NCBI RefSeq assembly: GCF_004359215.1
Contig: NC_090618.1
Location: forward strand, 2,466,305 to 2,530,304
Length of the DNA: 64,000 bases
Direction: 5' to 3'
DNA from: Bremia lactucae
Taxonomy: Eukaryota; Oomycota; Peronosporomycetes; Peronosporales; Peronosporaceae
Shown here: in pieces, positions 1 through 9,546 of the stretch
Layout of the letters: the number at the start of each line of letters is the position of its first letter
Position numbering within the stretch: position 1 is the stretch's first letter
Notes under the pieces: generated by a model
Databases searched by the model: none
What the model was told of the DNA's origin: nothing
What the model saw: only the letters and a program-made list of their open reading frames with translations
Translations under genes and position numbers: made by a program

Positions 1-145
1 TCACCCCGCATGAATTGTTCCTTCATGCGATGGAATTTAAAATGATGGATCTGACCAATCAAAAACATTTTAAAAATTAAGTGGTCATTTAGCGACCACT
101 CCATCTAATGACATTCAGAGTGATTGTCGTTTAAGGGAGGGGTGA
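1..145 (+). mobile_element. 3' end of the internal region of a family A LTR element, with polypurine tract
   Basis: The stretch ends in a purine-rich tract (about 132-142, aagggaggggt) abutting an LTR that starts at 146, the arrangement of a polypurine tract that primes plus-strand synthesis. No coding frame is visible. Two short hairpins lie here: GCATGAA/TTCATGC near position 9 and GTGGTC/GACCAC near 83. The rest of the element lies left of the window. Confidence 0.6.
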
Positions 146-601
146 TGTAACGGGGTGTATCGTTACATGAAATTAACACTTAAAGGTTGTTAATTAATAT
201 ATTATCTAAAAGGTAGATAATATTTGGAGGATATTACTTTATATAGTAATATTCAGAATTCTTATCCATAAATAGGTATAGACCATTATACCTATTTATT
301 CCGCAGACTAATCAGCTGTAGGAGTAATCAAAGAGAGAGTTACAGATAAGATACAGATAATAATTCATTTACATGTTTCGTATTAGGATATAATTAAGTA
401 AGCATTTACAAAGATAGAACAAGAGGCACTTAATTATATTTAATACAGTTTTCATTTTACCCTCTTAAAGCTAGTTGCCTGAAGAGAAGTCTTCCTCTGC
501 ACGTACTAGTGTACGTGAAAAAACGTAGGGCACCACACGCAACTGAAGCAGTGCGAAGGGGACTTGTACTGAAACAGTACAAGTCGTAGTGCCCCGTTAC
601 A
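146..601 (+). repeat. LTR, family A (456 bp), 3' LTR of the element to the left
   Basis: The ends form the inverted termini TGTAACGGGG...CCCCGTTACA. A second copy lies at 43883-44162 (interrupted by an assembly gap) and an inverted copy at 56445-56887. Near the 3' end is the inverted repeat GACTTGTACTG-AAA-CAGTACAAGTC. No matching 5-bp duplication flanks this copy, which fits a 3' LTR still joined to its internal region. Confidence 0.8.
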
Positions 602-832
602 ATGTGCCTATTGATTATGCCACGATGCAGCTGTGGTACGAGCTCAGCAGGGTATCGGATGCCACCGATACCCTGCTGAATTTACCTGTGCCTGGTGTCG
701 GCCTTATCATGCGCCCGTTGACCCATGTTTATAGAATGGAATGTTCTTGTCAGCAAAAATTAGTGTTCCGCACTTTACAGAATAGAATACTTTATGTCAT
801 GAACCGTGAACCGTATAATAGAATATAAGAAA
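602..832. other. Spacer between two LTRs, containing a perfect 14-bp hairpin
   Basis: Stem arms 645-658 (CAGCAGGGTATCGG) and 665-678 pair perfectly around a 6-base loop. A 79-codon open frame crosses the hairpin but has no recognisable motif and starts at a non-ATG codon, so I do not call a gene. No primer binding site follows the LTR end at 601. Confidence 0.6.
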
Positions 833-1317
833 TGAAATGGGGCACACATCGGTTGGAGAACCATTGCTGTAGTACATTTACTTTATGGGTCAAATACCTT
901 TTATCCTTTTCTAAAATAGTTATTTACTTAAATCCCATTTATTATAAATAATAAATGTGGCCAGATATAAATCTGGCGGCCGAAATCTATTTTTAAATTA
1001 GCTATGGTAAGGTTTTAGATTTGAATAATTAAATAAAGTGCAGTTCGCCTTTTGATCTTAAAGCGTGAAGTGCCTTCCGAAGGCTTGCGCAGTGATCTGC
1101 AAGAGAAAAAAAAACTTTTTAAGGTATATACTCTTGGGGCACTAGTTGCCACTTGGTTTTACGAACACCTGACTCCCTTAAACTAGGATTTATTAAGCTT
1201 AAAATATATAGTTCGACTCCTTGAGTTCTTAAACCCATTGTTTCTATAGAACTAAGAGACTCCTTGGGTTTAAAAGTCTTCCTCTGACTTTAGGAGCGAG
1301 GTAGCTCATCCACTACA
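833..1317 (+). repeat. 5' LTR, family B (485 bp)
   Basis: Starts TGAAATGGGGCACACATCGG and ends CACTACA; clearly alignable with 7355-7926 (shared blocks include the segment around AGATATAAATCTGGCGGCCG). The start has one change from the expected TGTAATGGGG. Confidence 0.8.
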
Positions 1318-1319
1318 CC

Positions 1320-1331
1320 TGGTAGCAATCG
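1320..1331 (+). other. Primer binding site of the family B element
   Basis: TGGTAGCAATCG lies 2 bases after the LTR end. Near-identical sequences (TGGTAGCACTC/TTG) follow LTR ends at 31883-31894, 25126-25137 and 62738-62749, all minus strand, which supports the call. The tRNA used as primer is not identified. Confidence 0.6.
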
Positions 1332-1367
1332 TAGTCAATCTACGCCTGAGTCCTTACTTTCACTGAA

Positions 1368-2330
1368 ATGGAAGAGATTCAGACCTTTCAGAGGCGCAAT
1401 GTGCAGCTTACGACAAGATCAAAACTTTATTTGGGCTATAACATGTGGAGTTCATTATCTCCCAGCGACCAGAGCTCCTGCATGCACGGCTTGAAGCCTT
1501 CGTGCGATATGAAGCCTCCCGGATCGGCCAGGTACAAGATCATTGAGCGGCATCTATGCCAATCTGGTACATCTCTGTACCTGATTTAGAGCCGAGGGCT
1601 CGCCCTCTATCTATCAATGTGAAGACATTTGAGGAAAAAGAGGGAGAAAACTTCCATTTTTGTATTGAGCAGATGGAAATGTCCATTGATTCCGCCTTGT
1701 TATTAACACAACGCAAAAGGTGGCTATGGCCATTTCCGCACTCAGAGGTAGAGCGATGGAGTGGGCACTATTGTGCAGTACGCCCATAAACGACGCTTTC
1801 GCTTTATGGGATTCACTGAAACAGCAAATGGCCGGCATGTTTGCACCGCCTGATCAGGCTGTTCGCATGCGAGCACGGCTCCTAGCGGCTTGACAGGGTA
1901 AACGCACCCTAGGGGACATATAAAATTGAATTTACTAATAATTCTAGAATTAACTTTGTCCAGGTGCTCTCATTGCATCTATGCATCAGGACCCGGTGCA
2001 AGAAGCAATTGTTGTAACAATCTTTTTGGGGGGTCTCAATGAGCGTTACCCGGACGGAATTATTCCAGTCTCATCCTGCTCCTTTCGAAGAGGCAGTTGC
2101 CATAGCGATACGCGATGACTTCGACTTTAAGTCAGCTCGCGTTAGCGCACCTGTTTACCAAACAAGCTCTTCGAGCACAAGAGTACCCTCTAATAGATCA
2201 GGACCCATGGATATAAGCCTCGTTGAGAAAGGAGAAGCGGCTTTGCGAGCTGTGAAACAGCATAAGTATATCCGTAGAAGTTATATGAGCGGAAGCACAA
2301 AACATTGACGTCCGGCCTGCCCCCTACGAA
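1368..2330 (+). pseudogene. Gag remnant of the family B element
   Basis: Capsid-like sequence starts at the ATG at 1368 and is shared, at protein level, with the minus-strand gag at 31150-31850. Several frameshifts are present. Near 2290-2325 a CCHC zinc-knuckle remnant can be read (GSTKH...RPACP), but the first cysteine pair is lost and a stop interrupts it. Gag would package element RNA in particles; this copy cannot encode a full protein. Confidence 0.65.
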
Positions 2331-2559
2331 ATACGCGTAAAGCTCGTAAGAGCACCAATTCCGACCTATACCAGAAATCTGGTACGGTGCGGGAAAACGT
2401 CGATACCCAGTAGGTGCGCGGCGCCCTACTGGGGAAAACGTAGGCTCTGTTGAACCTCTAAGAGGGTAAAGAAAACATGACCTAAGCCCAATTAGCTCGG
2501 TGCGCAATGGCACGGGGCGTGGGTACAAGCCTGGCTCGTTAGTTGCCCAAGTGACTGTG

Positions 2560-2890
2560 AAGGGCCTTTTCAGGCTACGGTCAATTTTAATTGACTTAGG
2601 AGCATCTTGCAATTATGCTCAACGTCTCTCCTTTGAATGAAGTCAACAATACGTTGAGGCGCTTAAAGCGCATTAAGGTGATACAATCACTGTTCGCTTA
2701 GCGACTGGGACTTGTGTCACTGTTCCTAAAGTTCTATTGAACTTAGGTATAAAGTTTCTGGACTTTGACAGTATAGAACGCTGTCTCGTCCTTGATTTGG
2801 ATTTGAGATATGATCTCATTCTTGGTATGGCCCGGTTAGAACACCATGAGCCATGGATCGGTTGGAGGTCTAAGACCTTAGGCGCCTTGC
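2560..2890 (+). pseudogene. Retroviral-type aspartic protease remnant (family B)
   Basis: The active-site region reads ILIDLGASCNYA (2580-2620; D-L-G-A in place of D-S/T-G-A) and the C-terminal hydrophobic motif DLILGMARLEHHEPWIGW lies at about 2805-2865. Both motifs recur at 37650-37880 and in minus-strand copies. Frames are interrupted between them. Confidence 0.65.
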
Positions 2891-3745
2891 AATGATTCTA
2901 GCAAAGTTGTGAAGAGTCATGAACCCACCTTTGCTAGGCAGCAAAAGCGATATTGGCGCGGAGTATTGACTGGGTCTGTCAGTGTTTTAGACATTGGAAT
3001 GTCTGAGTTAATAAACTCCAATGTTGAAAACATTAATTCGGAGCCCGACTCTGAAGAAGGAAGCGGAACGGCACGTACTCCGTCGAGTGACACTCGTTGT
3101 AATAACAATTAGCTGAATGCTGAACGCATTGTTGGCCTAAGGCCGCGTCATCAAGGTTCTGATATCCCTGAAATACGCGGAGTGGCACGTCCAAGTCCAC
3201 CGAATGTGTTCGGCCGAGGTGGCACCATACTGAGTGTCTATTGGCGGTCCGCCAGGGCATTCTGGGTCAAAACCTTCTAATGCACGTGAAGCGACACGTA
3301 AACGTTCGCTGGTAAGGAAATTCAGTTACCTTATTTCTTGTCGAATGTCGAATTAGACACCAGCTCTGGTATATAACCATACAGGCTTGAAAATCCGGGG
3401 ACGTGAATGTCCCGGCCTCTAAGAGGCGTTTTTTTCTCTGCTCTAAGACAGGGAAGACGCGAAGCGTTCATACCCTCACAAAACAAGTGATACGTGTGAG
3501 CAATTACACACGCTTCTAAATTTTGTAACAGGTAACATTGAGGGGGAAGTTAGCCTAGCGGCAATTCCTTCGTTACATGCTCTTTTAGAGCTGGACGAAA
3601 TGTCTATTGATGAGTGCGGCCGAGCCTTACAGGCTGGCGACTTAGCTGAGATGGTGGTCATTCGACCTATGATTGAGATAAACTCATCGACACTTCTGGA
3701 CGAAGCTGTCCTGGATGACACAAAAGCTGCACTAAGTGCGCGGAG

Positions 3746-4680
3746 TTGGTCGTCGATTCTCAAAGATCCTACGGATCCATTTTATCCTTGATTAAGGAAT
3801 TTCAAGATGTGGTATGTACCAATTCACATCTGTTTTACCTCCGGATAGAGGTGTCCGTCATGATGTTGACTTGGATGCAGGAACCAAATACTGTATCACA
3901 CGAAAGTGGTATTTACTTAGGGAACAGTGTGACGTCATTGACGATTTCTTCGATGCTAATCACGAGGGGGGAATGGCACGAGAGAGCAAATCTCCCCAGT
4001 CGACACCGACATTTTGTGTCAAAAAGCGAAATGGTTAACGGAGCATTGTACATGCTTAAAATAAGCTTAATGCTGTCACTATACCAGCACGAACCCCATT
4101 CCTAAAAAGGATGTTCTTCAGAACAATATGTTGAAATATACAATTTTCATTGCACTTGACTTAGTCGATGGCTACTGCCAACTGCTCATGCGAGCTGGCG
4201 ATTTCAAGCTTACAGCGGTTATCACCCTAAGTGGTATGCTATGGGAGTGGTTTGGTATGCCACAAGGGCTTTCCAACGCCCCGGCAACATCTAATCGTCT
4301 AGCGACGCAACTGTTCCGCCCTCATCGAGGTTATCCACAGACTTATTTTGATGACATTTTTGTCTATAGTCGTGCGGAGCAAGGTCGGTCGGATATGGAA
4401 AATCGTTTAGACCATTTGCTAGCAGTGCTCGAGTGTATGCGCACAATTAAATTGTATGCCAATGCATTTAAATGCATTTTGGGCGCAAAAGAAGTTCGTT
4501 TCTTATGTTGCTTTATTGGGATGGGATGCCTTAGAGCGGATCCCGCTAAGGTAAAAGCCATAGTAGATTGGCTGGTTCCTAAAACCAAAAGGATATTCGT
4601 AAGTAGTTGGGTTCACCAATTATTACACAATATAGCGAGAAAATAACGCTGATATGGCTTGGCCATTATCTAATCTCCTT
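3746..4680 (+). pseudogene. Reverse transcriptase remnant with YFDD box (family B)
   Basis: The catalytic YFDD motif is at 4344-4355, followed by IFVYSR, and preceded by MPQGLSNAPAT, both typical of Ty3/Gypsy RT. A 172-codon frame (4128-4646) carries the palm core; the fingers lie upstream in other frames (near 3840-4060, WxxANLP...FVxK). RNase H (about 4680-4850) is largely lost. Confidence 0.75.
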
Positions 4681-4849
4681 AAAAAGGATACAGAATGGTG
4701 ATGGACTAGCGAAGAACAAATGCTTTCCAACTAGTTAAGGATAGTCTTATCCATGCTTCGATCCTAGCACTGCCAAACCCAAATTGGCCTTTTGCATTAT
4801 TGAACGGACGCTGCGGATCCTTCGCACGTCGTTGTCCTCGTGATGAGGA

Positions 4850-5750
4850 TTTGAAGTACCGAATCCTCTATGAGGCACACGAACTGTCCTTGGTGGTCAT
4901 CTCGGTAAAGAAAAGACCTATGGCTCTGTAATCAAGATTTATTGGTGTCCCAAAATTAAAAAATGGGTCAGCACATACGTTCGCACATGCGAAACTTATC
5001 AACGGATTAAATCCTCAGTGCATGCTGCTACGCCACTGGCAACTCTTCCCGTACCCAAAGGGTGTTGGGAGTCCATTAGTATGGATTTTAGTTTCGATCT
5101 ACCGAAATACTCGGCCGGTAACACCGGCATAGTGGTCTTTGTTGACCGATTGAGCAAAATGGCTTACTTAGCAGCTGTTGATGGTGTAGGTACAGCAAGG
5201 CTGTTCATCGATCGCGTGTTTCGTCAACACGGTTTGCCAGAGGCAATTGTCTCTGATCGGGACCCCCGTTTCACGGGTAAATTCTATTAATCAATTTTCC
5301 GAGTGCTTGGCACCAGATTGCACATGTCCACCGCGGACCATCCGCAGACCGATGGTCAAACTGAACGTGTCAATCGTGTCGTTGAAGACGTTTAACGCAG
5401 TGTGATTGCACAGACGCAAAGCGCTGGGGATCAATGCTCCCAGTGGTACAGTTTGGGTAAATAATGCTATACATGCCTTTAAAGGCTAAACTCCGTTCTA
5501 TGTCAACGGTCTCACCCACCCGCGCGTTCCGTTAACGATTCCACTGCGTGGCTCAGGGCTTGGTGGGGGAGAATTAGCCGATAGACTTGCTAATATTAGC
5601 CCTGTTACGGAAATAAGCGAGTTTTTCGAGATGCGATTTAGTGTCTTAAGACATTTAAGGGATACGATGGCTGATAGCCAAGACAAACAAATAGAACAAG
5701 CGGTTGCCAAAGGCAGAAGCTGTATTAATTCTTATGTGGTCGTGGACTGA
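4850..5750 (+). pseudogene. Integrase remnant with DDE residues (family B)
   Basis: The zinc-binding end is recognisable around CETYQRIKSS (4990-5020). The core has the first Asp in ESISMDF, the second in IVSDRDPRF (about 5250-5275) and the Glu in [15 protein letters not shown] (about 5345-5390). A stop after 5287 and others downstream break the frame. Integrase would insert the cDNA; the chromodomain further on would guide the target choice. Confidence 0.75.
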
Positions 5751-6189
5751 GTTTAATTAAACACTAAAAACATACCTACTAACTGGGTTCCCGCAGTCTT
5801 TTAAGTCCAAATTGCGCCCGCGCTTTATTGGACCATTTACGGTCGTGGCCAAGAAGAGTCTAGCTTACTCGCTAAACTTTCCTAGCACGCTGCGTACATA
5901 CCCAGTGTTATACGTTGGCTTGCTTAAGCCATATCAGGACCCTTCCCACGTGGACTTGAAGGTGCTTGTGCCGAGACAGGCGGTCGTGCCGCAGATTGCT
6001 GCGTCCTCACCAGGATGTCCAGCTGGCCCTCTTGACGAGGTTGCTGACGCCCAAGCAGCAAAAGACGGTTGATCTTCTAGCGATTGGCGTTTGATAAAAC
6101 CTGAGCAAGGACCTCACGAAGAAGTTGCACCTCGTGCTTTAAATCAAACGCCTCCGTCGAGATTTCGGCCCCCTCCCGTGCTGCTTCAT

Positions 6190-6384
6190 GCGCCGGGACA
6201 CCTTCAGCTTCACGTGGAGAATCTTTTAAAGCGACGTCGTCGTAAAGCCCAAAACCGGTTTCTGGTGAAGTGGCTAGGGTACCCCTCTTCCAAAAACTCT
6301 TGGGAGTTTAAGGTACCGCATCGGCTAGATTGTCCTCACGCCGTTGACGTTTTGAGCGCCAAGCTCAGGGTTAGCTCGCTTTAA
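6190..6384 (+). pseudogene. Chromodomain at the integrase C-terminus (family B)
   Basis: LQLHVENLLKRRRRK followed by NRFLVKWLGYPSSKNSWEF matches the chromodomain pattern (aromatic residues and W-x-G-Y-P...N-S-W-E). A second copy lies on the minus strand at 14929-15129 with the same WLGYPSSN core. This places family B among the chromoviruses. Confidence 0.8.
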
Positions 6385-6797
6385 ACGACCCATTCCCAAC
6401 ACTAGGCTTGGAATTAGGTGGATCTATAGCCTCAGTGCGGCTTTGATCCATGGTTGTACGGTCAACCGAAGCACTGAAATATCGGCTACACCTTTCTTTG
6501 TTTTGTGACATAAATGCCGAACGTAACTGGCCTTTGGCCTTAAGCTTGGCGAATCGAAACGAAGATTTCGTTCTAAACGAACATCAGCCGCATCCGCGGA
6601 ATTTCTGATATTCGAAATATTACGAAGGCGGTGAGCCCGGTGGACCCAGTTCTCAAATGAGACTTCGCTTTCACTTCTTGTTTCGTTTGGAAACAAAACA
6701 ATCGGAGATTACCTCATGAAGGTCGCCAAGCCCCAAGGGCTTGATCACATAAACGCGTCAGATACTGACTTTGCGTCACTACCTTTGACGTAAGGTG

Positions 6798-7243
6798 TCA
6801 CTCCTGAAGAGTGTCGCGAGCAGCGATCTCCTCCGGCGTCTTCGCCGAATCTCCGGGCATCCAGATGACCAAGCTGTGACCCGCGATCTCTTTGTGAGGT
6901 TCTTCCGCACTGAGTGGAATGAATTTGTATTCACTGTGAGCTTTAGCTTTCGCTATCTCGACAGCTTGATGACGAGTTTTTTCTTTTTATGAGAATTGCC
7001 CTCTCTTGATCTTCATCGAGCGGATTCGTAATGTTTGGACTCAGAGTCCCGTGTACTGCTCAATGCAGTGGCACCACGTTCTGGCAACGGATTCGGGGCC
7101 CGCCGACATTCATCCGGAGGAGAAGGCGTGAAATAACGATGCTCTATCTCCTTCCCCTCTGACATACAGTGACTTTCAACGTCCACCATTCCCTAATCAC
7201 CGAGGAAGGTGCTAAGAGTCTGTGACTCACGCTTGATTTTCAT
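6798..7243 (-). pseudogene. Antisense open frame in the 3' region of the family B element, copy 1 (broken)
   Basis: Read on the strand opposite to pol, an ATG at 7243 starts a frame with MKIKRESQTLSTFLGD, then a TAG, then continues in frame; a frameshift follows near 7000, and AKAHSEYKFIPLSAEEP is read before a stop at 6798. Copies at 14082-14510 and 39885-40260 encode alignable peptides (KRES.TLS.FL.D; AKA/T-H-S-E-Y-R-F-T-P-x-SVEERLQ). I recognise no domain; the middle part of the copies is Glu/Gln/Ala-rich and likely coiled coil. Role unknown. Confidence 0.45.
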
Positions 7244-7354
7244 GAGACAAAGGAAAGAAAAAACACAACCGAACGGTTAGCTGTTTAAGTTTTAACCTCA
7301 AAGAAAAAATGAAGCGAATGTTGTCACTCGGTGTCAACAGTCTGATGGGGGGGA

Positions 7355-7926
7355 TGTAATGGGGCACACATCGGCTCGAGACCACTGTTGTGGTACATTT
7401 AATTATGGTTAAAGCACCCTTTTATCCTATTCTATAATAGTTAATTACTTAAATCGCATTTATTATAAATAACAAATGTGGTCGTGCCAGATATAAATCT
7501 GGCGGCCGAAATCTATTTTTAAATTAGCTATGGTAAAGTTTTAATTTTTAAATAATTAAATAAAGTGCAGTTTTTCTTTTGATTTCAAAGCGTTAAGTGC
7601 CTTCCTAGGGCTTGTGCATTGATCTGTAAGAGAAAAAGCCTTTCTAAGGTATATCCTCTTGAGCACTAGTTGCCTGGTTTTACGAACCCCTGAATCCGTT
7701 GAACTAGGATTCATTAAGCTTTAATAGCTTGTACGACTGCCTGAGTTGTTAAACCCATTAGTTGTATTGAACTAAGAGACTCCTTGAGTCTAAAAGACTT
7801 TATGAGCGAGGCAGCTCCGCTACACACTGAGTTGTTGATCCTATAAGTTCTATGAGACTTAGTGACTCTTTAAGTCTATCAATCAATTTTCTCTGACTTA
7901 AAAAGAGCGAGGTTGCTTCGTTAACA
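7355..7926 (+). repeat. 3' LTR, family B (572 bp), longer than its partner
   Basis: Starts TGTAATGGGGCACACA directly after the G-rich tract ATGGGGGGGA and ends GTTAACA. The last about 190 bp contain two diverged copies of the LTR tail (one ending near 7820 at GCTCCGCTACAC, one at 7926), explaining the extra 87 bp compared with 833-1317. Confidence 0.7.
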
Positions 7927-7931
7927 CAAAG

Positions 7932-8153
7932 CTAACCAAACATGAAGCAAATGACGAAGACATTGACGATGCGGATGTAGGTAGGGGCGACAATATGAGC
8001 GATTGGAACTTTGATCACGATGATATCGAAGCAGTCAGTAACGAAGGTGACAAAGAAGTGTATTCATTAAAACCAACGTGCTTATTTCTGAACTGGAAAA
8101 CGCTCCCGCGATTAAACACCGCGCATCAGCACATTCTACGTGGCAGTAAATAA
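7932..8153 (+). pseudogene. 3' part of an acidic host gene cut at the LTR border
   Basis: Right after the 3' LTR a frame of 73 codons runs to TAA at 8151-8153. It is very acidic (EANDEDIDDADVGRGDN, then SDWNFDHDDIEAVSNEGD) and continues into the LTR without a start; the only internal Met gives 50 residues. The composition looks like the C-terminus of a nuclear or cytoplasmic protein whose 5' part was separated by the retrotransposon, but no family is recognised and a chance frame cannot be excluded. Confidence 0.3.
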
Positions 8154-8304
8154 TGAGAATGCAGCGCCGAGTCGCATGAGTCATAAGAAGAACGGCAATA
8201 ACCATTCTTGAATATCTATACCCAACTTGTTGAGCGGTATAGTATTAAATTACAGGGGCATCGGTCATCGAATCTTACGATCGAGTTTGTTGCAGCTTTA
8301 ATTA

Positions 8305-8991
8305 ATGACTCGACCTATTCGCATATTGTGTCTCCACGGCTGGCGCACAAGCGGGAGCATTTTACGGCACCAAACCTCCGCTCTACGTCGCGCGTTTGAT
8401 TCCAGGGCAGAGCTACTGTATCTAGACGCGCCCTGGTCTGCCACGGGCCCCGCGCCGGAGCTAGTACGCTCATTTTATGGCAAAAATGGTCCGTTCTTCC
8501 AGTGGTGGGACGCTCTTAAACGCGAGGATGGTACTACATATCGCTACGAAGGATATGAGCATTCACTGGATTATTTAACGGCCCAAATTCAAGCTTTAGG
8601 AACAGTAGACGCCATTTTGGGCTTCTCTCAAGGGGCTGCCGTTGCCACCTTAGTAACAGCGCACTACCTGACGAGCTATGGACACGTCCCCTGGAAGATT
8701 TGCATATTAGTTGGAGGTTTCTATCCTCACATCTCGGAGACACAGGAGCTGCTGGATTCATCCAAAAGCTCAGTTGATGGAGCGATCGACATTCCATCGA
8801 TCCATGTGATTGGAAAGACCGATCCCCTACTTCCTCTCATGGAAAACTTGTATAAAAGCTACACAAGTACTCAACGCACTAAATTTGAACATGAAGGAGG
8901 TCATCAATTTCCGTCTTCTATGAAGTACATGCAAATTTATCATGATATGGCTCACGAAGTGCTGGCTGTGACGGCACAGAAGAGCGAGTAA
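8305..8991 (+). CDS. FSH-type serine hydrolase (alpha/beta hydrolase, DUF341 family)
   Basis: 228 residues, single exon, starting at an ATG just before TRPIRILCLHGWRTSG. The protein has the features of the family serine hydrolase fold (yeast FSH1/human OVCA2 relatives): the LHGWRTSG oxyanion loop at residues 10-17, nucleophile elbow GFSQGA with Ser108, catalytic Asp173 in GKTDPLLP, and His200 in HEGGHQFP. Length fits the family (about 220-250). Such enzymes are cytosolic esterases/thioesterases acting on small acyl substrates; the substrate here is unknown. No signal peptide or membrane segment. It sits 380 bp right of the family B 3' LTR and converges on the RNA triphosphatase gene. All three catalytic residues are intact, so the gene is probably functional. 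Confidence 0.85.
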   Translation: MTRPIRILCLHGWRTSGSILRHQTSALRRAFDSRAELLYLDAPWSATGPAPELVRSFYGKNGPFFQWWDALKREDGTTYRYEGYEHSLDYLTAQIQALGTVDAILGFSQGAAVATLVTAHYLTSYGHVPWKICILVGGFYPHISETQELLDSSKSSVDGAIDIPSIHVIGKTDPLLPLMENLYKSYTSTQRTKFEHEGGHQFPSSMKYMQIYHDMAHEVLAVTAQKSE

Positions 8992-9546
8992 TTAATTTAT
9001 TTTCTCAACGTCGTCATTTAATAAGTTTGGTCGTTGCGAGCTCTCCTTGCCATAAATATATTACAAAACTGTCTTTTTTTGTATCTCGAGCAATTTTTTG
9101 GCGCATTTTTCTTACAAAATGAAGCTCTCCATGTGTCTCAATTGCCAGGTCAGACACCTTGTCAAAGACAGTTTACGAGTCTTGCTAAATTATAATGCGA
9201 AAAGTTAAAATTCCCACATCCTATTCTTTTCACACTCATTCGGGGCACTAATTGATTAGAGTGAGACTGCAAAGGTTGCTAGAGAATTGAGGTCAACGCT
9301 TTGACAAGATTCCATTAGGCCAAAGATTGCTATAGAAGTTTGAGCCAGTAAGTATACTAGCGAGTCGCACAATATACCGGCAACTACTGTTGCTGTCAAA
9401 CACTAACTACGGTAAGAGCATTCGTTGTATCGACCTAGAGAAGCTCAGCATTAAAAAACAAAAAGATGAGGAAGACTTCCATTCCTTTGCAATGCAGATA
9501 AACCATAGAAAAAATGACCCGTATGGCTGTCTGTCGTCATTCTCGT
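8992..9546. other. Intergenic region between two convergent genes
   Basis: 555 bp between the stop codons of the hydrolase (+) and the RNA triphosphatase (-). AT-rich in its first part, as expected for 3' ends. No repeat, RNA gene or convincing frame is seen; a plus-strand frame entering at 9390 is mostly a shadow of the minus-strand gene. Confidence 0.6.

Larger units (their letters stand above)
833..7926 (+). mobile_element. Degenerate full-length Ty3/Gypsy chromodomain element (family B, about 7.1 kb)
   Basis: Order on the plus strand: LTR 833-1317, primer binding site, gag, aspartic protease, reverse transcriptase/RNase H, integrase, chromodomain, a 1-kb 3' region, polypurine tract about 7342-7353, LTR 7355-7926. 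The order protease-RT-RNaseH-integrase with a C-terminal chromodomain defines Ty3/Gypsy chromoviruses. Every domain is split by frameshifts or stops, so it cannot move on its own. The LTRs have diverged and differ in length, meaning an old insertion. No clean target-site duplication was found (agaaa left; caaag or aagct right). Confidence 0.85.

Noticed and set aside
589..828. 79-codon frame across the hairpin
   Set aside because: Begins inside the LTR at a non-ATG codon; no motif.
9390..9546. Plus frame upstream of 9547 as an exon
   Set aside because: It continues only as antisense of the triphosphatase and has no motif.
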